Program-made: the position numbers and the translations under genes
Part shown: positions 5,407 to 9,614 of the stretch, piece by piece
Layout: each line of letters starts with the position of its first letter
How positions within the stretch are numbered: position 1 is the first letter of the stretch
Notes under the pieces: model-generated
What the model was told of the DNA's origin: nothing
The model's input: the letters and a program-made list of their open reading frames with translations, nothing else
Database searches by the model: none
Source: Oscillospiraceae bacterium
Lineage (GTDB): Bacteria > Bacillota > Clostridia > UBA1381
Assembly: GCA_022508725.1 (NCBI GenBank)
Contig: JAFLUR010000069.1
Coordinates: 1 to 9,614, forward strand
Direction of reading: 5' to 3'
DNA length: 9,614 bases

Positions 5407-6801
5407 TTGAAAAAACACGCCCTTTTGCTTATTACACTATTGATCGTTACCATGCAGGTCATGCAAATCACCGGGCAGACCGCATTTGCCGAACCGGAAA
5501 ATACCGGGGCTGTGCATCAAGCCCCGGCATCCGAAACTCCGCAGGTCCCGCAGAAGGAATTTCCGCAAATACACGCGGGCGCTTCCATTCTTACGGATTT
5601 AAAAACGGGACGTATTCTATATGAAAACAACTCCCGGGAAAAAATGTATCCGGCAAGCACGACAAAAATCCTGACGGGTATAATGGCTATCGAAAATCTT
5701 GAGCTTGACAGGGTCGTGACCGCAACCGACGCGGCAATTGCGCCGATAACCCGCGAACACTCCTCAATGGGCATACTCCGCGGCGAGCAGCTGACGGTCG
5801 AACAGCTTTTATACGGACTTCTCGTTCATTCGGCGAACGACGCCGCAAATGTGCTTGCGGTCGAAATGGGCGGCAGCATAGAGGGCTTTGCCACAATGAT
5901 GAATGAGAGGGCGGAGGAATTGGGCGCACATGATTCTCATTTCGTAAATCCGCACGGCTTTCATGACGATGATCACTACACCACGGCATACGACCTTGCC
6001 GTGATCGCAAGATACGCCATGAATAACGAAAAATTCCGTGAATTTGTAAAAACCACAAGATACATCATTCCCCCGACGAACAAATATAAAACCGACAGAA
6101 TTTTGATAACGACAAATAATCTTATAAGCAAATTCAAAACCGCCGCCAATTTTTACGAATATGCAACGGGAATAAAAACCGGCTCGACCGATAAGGCTCA
6201 GAACTGCCTTGTCGCATCGGCGAAAAAGGGAGATACCGAATTTATCAGCGTGCTTATGAAATGCCCCAATCAAGGCTCCGGCGCAACGGCATACTCCTTT
6301 TCCGATACAAAGGCGCTTTTTGAATATGCGTTCGATACTTATGAATATGTCACGATCGCATCGGCAAACGATATAGTTTCCGATTCCAAGGTATACGAGG
6401 CAAAGGACGATGCGCGGGTAGCTCTTTCGCCCAAAGACGAAATATCCATGCTTCTGCCCAAAAACCTCGATAAGGCAAAGGATATTGTCATCAATGCCGA
6501 AACAGAGGAAAATATAAAAGCGCCTATCCAAAAGGGACAGGTCCTCGGAAAGGTGTCCTATTCATACAACGGCGAACTGCTCGGCTCTACCGATCTTATA
6601 GCTTCAAACACGGTCGAAAGAGATAACATACTGTTCGTGATACACAGTGTGGTCAACACCGTGAAAAGCCCGTTTTTCTATATCCCCGCGGCAATTCTCG
6701 CCGTCGCCGCGATAATTCTGCGGATACGGATAGTAAACAACCGCAAACGCCGGCGCAGCTATGCAAGAAGATCCCGCTACAACAACAGAAACAGATATTG
6801 A
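5407..6801 (+). CDS. dacF: D-alanyl-D-alanine carboxypeptidase (DacF/PBP5 family)
   Basis: Low-molecular-weight penicillin-binding protein (peptidase family S11) that removes the terminal D-alanine from peptidoglycan stem peptides outside the membrane. The 464 residues begin with a signal peptide (KK, hydrophobic core, probable cleavage after Ala28 in AFA-E). A proline-rich linker follows to about residue 53. The catalytic domain has the three expected motifs: SxxK at Ser84-Lys87 (STTK), SxN at Ser142-Asn144 (SAN) and KTG at 257-259. A PBP5_C-like beta domain spans roughly 315-405. One hydrophobic helix (about 423-442) anchors it, followed by a 20-residue tail rich in Arg, Asn and Tyr. The start is TTG, as argued for its ribosome binding site. 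The gene is monocistronic, with its own promoter and terminator. The symbol is family-level; it could be named dacA or dacB elsewhere. Confidence 0.93.
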   Translation: MKKHALLLITLLIVTMQVMQITGQTAFAEPENTGAVHQAPASETPQVPQKEFPQIHAGASILTDLKTGRILYENNSREKMYPASTTKILTGIMAIENLELDRVVTATDAAIAPITREHSSMGILRGEQLTVEQLLYGLLVHSANDAANVLAVEMGGSIEGFATMMNERAEELGAHDSHFVNPHGFHDDDHYTTAYDLAVIARYAMNNEKFREFVKTTRYIIPPTNKYKTDRILITTNNLISKFKTAANFYEYATGIKTGSTDKAQNCLVASAKKGDTEFISVLMKCPNQGSGATAYSFSDTKALFEYAFDTYEYVTIASANDIVSDSKVYEAKDDARVALSPKDEISMLLPKNLDKAKDIVINAETEENIKAPIQKGQVLGKVSYSYNGELLGSTDLIASNTVERDNILFVIHSVVNTVKSPFFYIPAAILAVAAIILRIRIVNNRKRRRSYARRSRYNNRNRY

Positions 6802-6844
6802 AAAAAGGTTCTCGTTCCGGATTTTCGGGGCGAGAACCTTTTTT
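6801..6844. terminator. bidirectional intrinsic terminator
   Basis: Perfect 14-bp inverted repeat: AAAAAAGGTTCTCG at 6801-6814 pairs with CGAGAACCTTTTTT at 6831-6844, with a 16-base loop. The stem's GC-containing part is followed by T-runs on both strands, so it can end the carboxypeptidase transcript on the plus strand (it overlaps the last base of the stop codon) and the kinase-homologue transcript on the minus strand, whose stop codon is only 13 bases away. Confidence 0.9.
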
Positions 6845-6857
6845 ATTTCCGTCATTT

Positions 6858-9614
6858 CTATTCAAACAGCTCGTATATTCTTTCCGGCTCATCGGCGCGG
6901 AATATTACCTCATCCGCTCCGTTTATCTCCGGTATGCTTTCCCCTCCGCGCATTACCGCGATAATTTTTACCGAGCCGGAATCACTGCGGTTTGACAAGC
7001 GTATCCTTGCGATAATATCCTCTCCTCTGTTTCCGTCAATACCCATATCGACAAATATATAATCATAGTGACCGTCCGTGGAGTCAAGATAGAGCGATAT
7101 CGCATTATCTCCGCTGACCGCTATATCAACGCCCGACGCGCTGTTTATGACCGACGATATGATAGTCTCGGCATAAACGATATTTTCATTCACGATAAGT
7201 ATATTTCTTCTGCCGATACGGTTTATTTTTCCGACCTCGCCGTCCACGCATACACCCACCGGCAAGGATATGACCGCCTCGGTGCGATTGTCGCCCGAGC
7301 TGAGCTCAAACTTTCCTCCGAGCGCCTCCGCCGTCATGCGTACTATCGCCAGCGTTATCTCGGTATTTATATGGCTGTCGTCGGTATATTCGTAAACGTC
7401 AAACAAATTCGCGATAACTCCTGCCGGAACACCCTCTCCGTTATCTCTTATCTTTATTATAAGTCTGTGCGAGGCTTCGTCTGTGACCTCGTTATCCAGA
7501 ATAATTTCTATTCTGCCGCGTTTTTTGGTATATCTCAAAGAATTTGCAATAAGCAGAGTAATCATATGATTTATTCTGAACACATCGCCTGTATAATTCT
7601 CATTCAGACCGCTTCCCGCCGTTATCTCAAAGCTTATGCCCATGCTGTTTGCCTGCGGAGCCGTCATATTGTTTATTCCGCTCAGTAAATCCTTTATTGA
7701 AAATACTTCCTTGTCGATAATAAATCTTCCGCTTTCGAGCCTTATAAGCTCTATGATATTCGTCACAAACTCCGATACCGACGCCGTGCAGGAATTTATT
7801 CTGTCAAGATAGACCGCAAGCTGCGCAGATGCTCCCGCCGAATTTTTCGCCGAGCTTATAAGACTGATTATCATATTAAGCGGCATTGTTATATCCTTTG
7901 ATACGCGCATGAGGAAGTTGTATCCTACGTCTCTGTCAAGGTTCAGAAGCGGACTGCGCCTAAGATATATATCGCTTATATCGGTTATATACAAAATGAC
8001 CTTATCGCGCTTCTCGTCGAGATATGCATACTCCGCCGTCTTATATCCTATCGTATTTCCTCTTCTTGCGCGGAACACAACGGTATTGCGCGGCTTATCC
8101 GCAAGAGTGCGCTTTATTCCGTCACGGTTCATCTCGGCTGTAAATTCGGCAATATTGTCCCGTGATATATATTTTCTGGCATAGGCGATAATATCAAGGT
8201 CGTAATCGCCGAAATCCTTCACTCTCATTACCGAATTTTTCATGCGTATATGCCTGTAACAGCCGTTTGTCATATCGATGCATATTGCGTGATCGCACTT
8301 TTTCAGAAATTCCGCCGACACCGTCTTGACGATATTTTCTTCCGACGGGAGCGTTGCCGAATTATACGGTATTCTGCGCATAATTCCGGCAAATCTGTCC
8401 GATTCTCCGCGGCGTTTTATCAGGTTGCCGGATACATTGTATATATATTGTCTGTCCTCCGAACTCTGCCGGTTTTTCCCGGGACTTCTTGCCCGGATAA
8501 GCGTATTTTCGATTTTTTGTCCCGACAGAATGTCCAACATTCTCCCGGCGTCCTCCGAATGTATGAATTGTCCGTTATATATCGACTTGGAAAATTTTTC
8601 GTATACGATACACTCGGCGCCGCTGTCCGGAATTGTCACATACAGCTTTAATGTGTCGCTGTTCACCGTATACTCAAACACAATATCCTTTGACGCTTTA
8701 AGAAATGTCTCAAACCTTGCGTGTTCAAAATCCGCCCGCTCGGTCATTTCGCGCAGCGGCGTTATATCGCTGAACATCATAATATATACCGGATATCCCA
8801 TCTTATAGCCCAAACAGCCGCCGATTACCCTCAGAGTGCGAAATTTCTCTCCTTTCACAATAGCGCGGTAAACATACTCCACATCCTTGCCCTCCGCCGC
8901 GTCCGCAAGAGCCCGCGAAACAATATTCATATCCTCCTCATGCGTTCTGAGCATGGGGTTTCCGTCATAGCGGCCGATGTCAATGCCGAAAAATTCAAAA
9001 AACTTATCGTTCCCCTCTAAAATATGCAATTTATCCTTTATATGGAGCTTTACCGTCATATACGGAGAAATCCTGTTTATAAGCTCGCTCTCGTTGCGGT
9101 TGCTTGTAAGCTCCTCGGTATCTATAAATTCCGCCTGAAAGACCTCCAGCTCCCGGCTGTTTATAACCCGCATTGTATTCTGTATAAATCTGCGTCTGCC
9201 GCCTGTTTTGGTATATACCTCTCTTTCAAAGGAATATGACGGTCCGTAAAGCTCCAATGCATTTATTTTTTCCTTTGCCTTTTGGGTTTCGTTGTCCGAT
9301 TCGAGTATTGCGTCGAGACGGTTGTTGAATTTATTTTTAAACTCCTCCGGTTCATAGCCGAACATACGGTATGCCGAGCTGTTGGCATATACTATGGTCT
9401 TGTATTCGTCATCGAGATACTGTACTATTCCGGTTTTAAGATTATCCGGAACGGCATTGATGTATTTTTCGAGAACACTGCATTTTCGGCGTATTTTCAT
9501 TTCCTCGTCCGCGTCGGTTATAAGAACTCCGGCGCAGCCCTCATATACGCGGTAAAAATAGTAATGCAGATATTTCCCCGCCGTTTTGTTCTTGCTTACG
9601 ATATCGAAGGATTT
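6858..9614 (-). CDS. multi-PAS hybrid histidine kinase homologue, catalytically degenerate, partial at 5' end
   Basis: The frame is open to the right edge, so the N-terminus is missing; 918 residues are visible. Residue numbers here count from the in-frame ATG at 9498-9500, which is probably internal. The 38 residues before it look like the end of a PAS domain. PAS or PAS-like units then lie at about 15-125, 145-250, 258-375 and, more divergent, 395-510 (ending LYITDISD). A HisKA-like dimerisation region (515-595), a HATPase_c domain (640-750) and a receiver domain (765-880) follow. Lys535 in SKDITMPLN replaces the phospho-accepting His. The N-box keeps Asn653 and the D-box keeps Asp686 (RDNGEG), but the G2 box reads NTEITL (712-717). 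The receiver keeps Asp818 but has Asn771, Met850 and Arg868 at switch positions. No membrane segment or tryptophan is visible. Probably a cytosolic signal-binding pseudokinase. Confidence 0.85.
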   Translation of the reverse strand, partial: KSFDIVSKNKTAGKYLHYYFYRVYEGCAGVLITDADEEMKIRRKCSVLEKYINAVPDNLKTGIVQYLDDEYKTIVYANSSAYRMFGYEPEEFKNKFNNRLDAILESDNETQKAKEKINALELYGPSYSFEREVYTKTGGRRRFIQNTMRVINSRELEVFQAEFIDTEELTSNRNESELINRISPYMTVKLHIKDKLHILEGNDKFFEFFGIDIGRYDGNPMLRTHEEDMNIVSRALADAAEGKDVEYVYRAIVKGEKFRTLRVIGGCLGYKMGYPVYIMMFSDITPLREMTERADFEHARFETFLKASKDIVFEYTVNSDTLKLYVTIPDSGAECIVYEKFSKSIYNGQFIHSEDAGRMLDILSGQKIENTLIRARSPGKNRQSSEDRQYIYNVSGNLIKRRGESDRFAGIMRRIPYNSATLPSEENIVKTVSAEFLKKCDHAICIDMTNGCYRHIRMKNSVMRVKDFGDYDLDIIAYARKYISRDNIAEFTAEMNRDGIKRTLADKPRNTVVFRARRGNTIGYKTAEYAYLDEKRDKVILYITDISDIYLRRSPLLNLDRDVGYNFLMRVSKDITMPLNMIISLISSAKNSAGASAQLAVYLDRINSCTASVSEFVTNIIELIRLESGRFIIDKEVFSIKDLLSGINNMTAPQANSMGISFEITAGSGLNENYTGDVFRINHMITLLIANSLRYTKKRGRIEIILDNEVTDEASHRLIIKIRDNGEGVPAGVIANLFDVYEYTDDSHINTEITLAIVRMTAEALGGKFELSSGDNRTEAVISLPVGVCVDGEVGKINRIGRRNILIVNENIVYAETIISSVINSASGVDIAVSGDNAISLYLDSTDGHYDYIFVDMGIDGNRGEDIIARIRLSNRSDSGSVKIIAVMRGGESIPEINGADEVIFRADEPERIYELFE

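Noticed and set aside
5809..6531. Minus-strand open frame inside the carboxypeptidase gene
   Set aside because: Antisense to the SxxK/SxN/KTG-containing gene, Cys/Phe-rich, with no start context; it is a shadow of codon bias.
1..9614. CRISPR array, insertion sequence, tRNA, rRNA or phage genes
   Set aside because: No regularly spaced direct repeats, terminal inverted repeats with a transposase, or RNA gene signatures were found; repeats that exist come from the three paralogous peptidase genes.

Overview
The window looks like chromosomal core DNA from a Gram-positive Firmicute, most likely class Clostridia. The evidence is strong AGGAGG-type ribosome binding sites, a sigma-A type promoter, TTG and GTG starts, a Bacillota-style D,D-carboxypeptidase with a C-terminal membrane anchor, and a run of M42 peptidases. 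No mobile element, tRNA, rRNA or CRISPR array is visible.

Layout. (1) Bases 1-165 are AT-rich and hold no convincing gene, only a short coding-like fragment on the minus strand. (2) Bases 166-5177 hold five minus-strand genes that read as one transcription unit: gpsA (NAD(P)-dependent glycerol-3-phosphate dehydrogenase), a class I SAM-dependent methyltransferase, and three consecutive paralogous M42 metallo-aminopeptidases. The last two peptidase genes overlap by ATGA. (3) Bases 5178-5406 form a divergent control region with a promoter facing each way. (4) Bases 5407-6801 (plus strand) encode a secreted, membrane-anchored D-alanyl-D-alanine carboxypeptidase. (5) A bidirectional intrinsic terminator at 6801-6844 separates it from the convergent gene on its right. 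(6) Bases 6858-9614 (minus strand) carry a large multi-PAS hybrid sensor kinase homologue. Its reading frame stays open to the right edge, so its N-terminus lies outside the window.

How the genes relate. GpsA makes the glycerol-3-phosphate backbone for phospholipids, and the divergently transcribed carboxypeptidase trims peptidoglycan stem peptides, so one short region controls both membrane and wall supply. The M42 enzymes are expected to form large tetrahedral cytosolic complexes that finish peptide breakdown; three in tandem suggests divided specificity.

The most notable point is the kinase homologue. A lysine replaces the phospho-accepting histidine, the glycines of the ATP-lid G2 motif are gone, and the receiver domain has lost most switch residues but keeps its aspartate. 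It is probably a pseudokinase or signal-integrating scaffold rather than a working histidine kinase.
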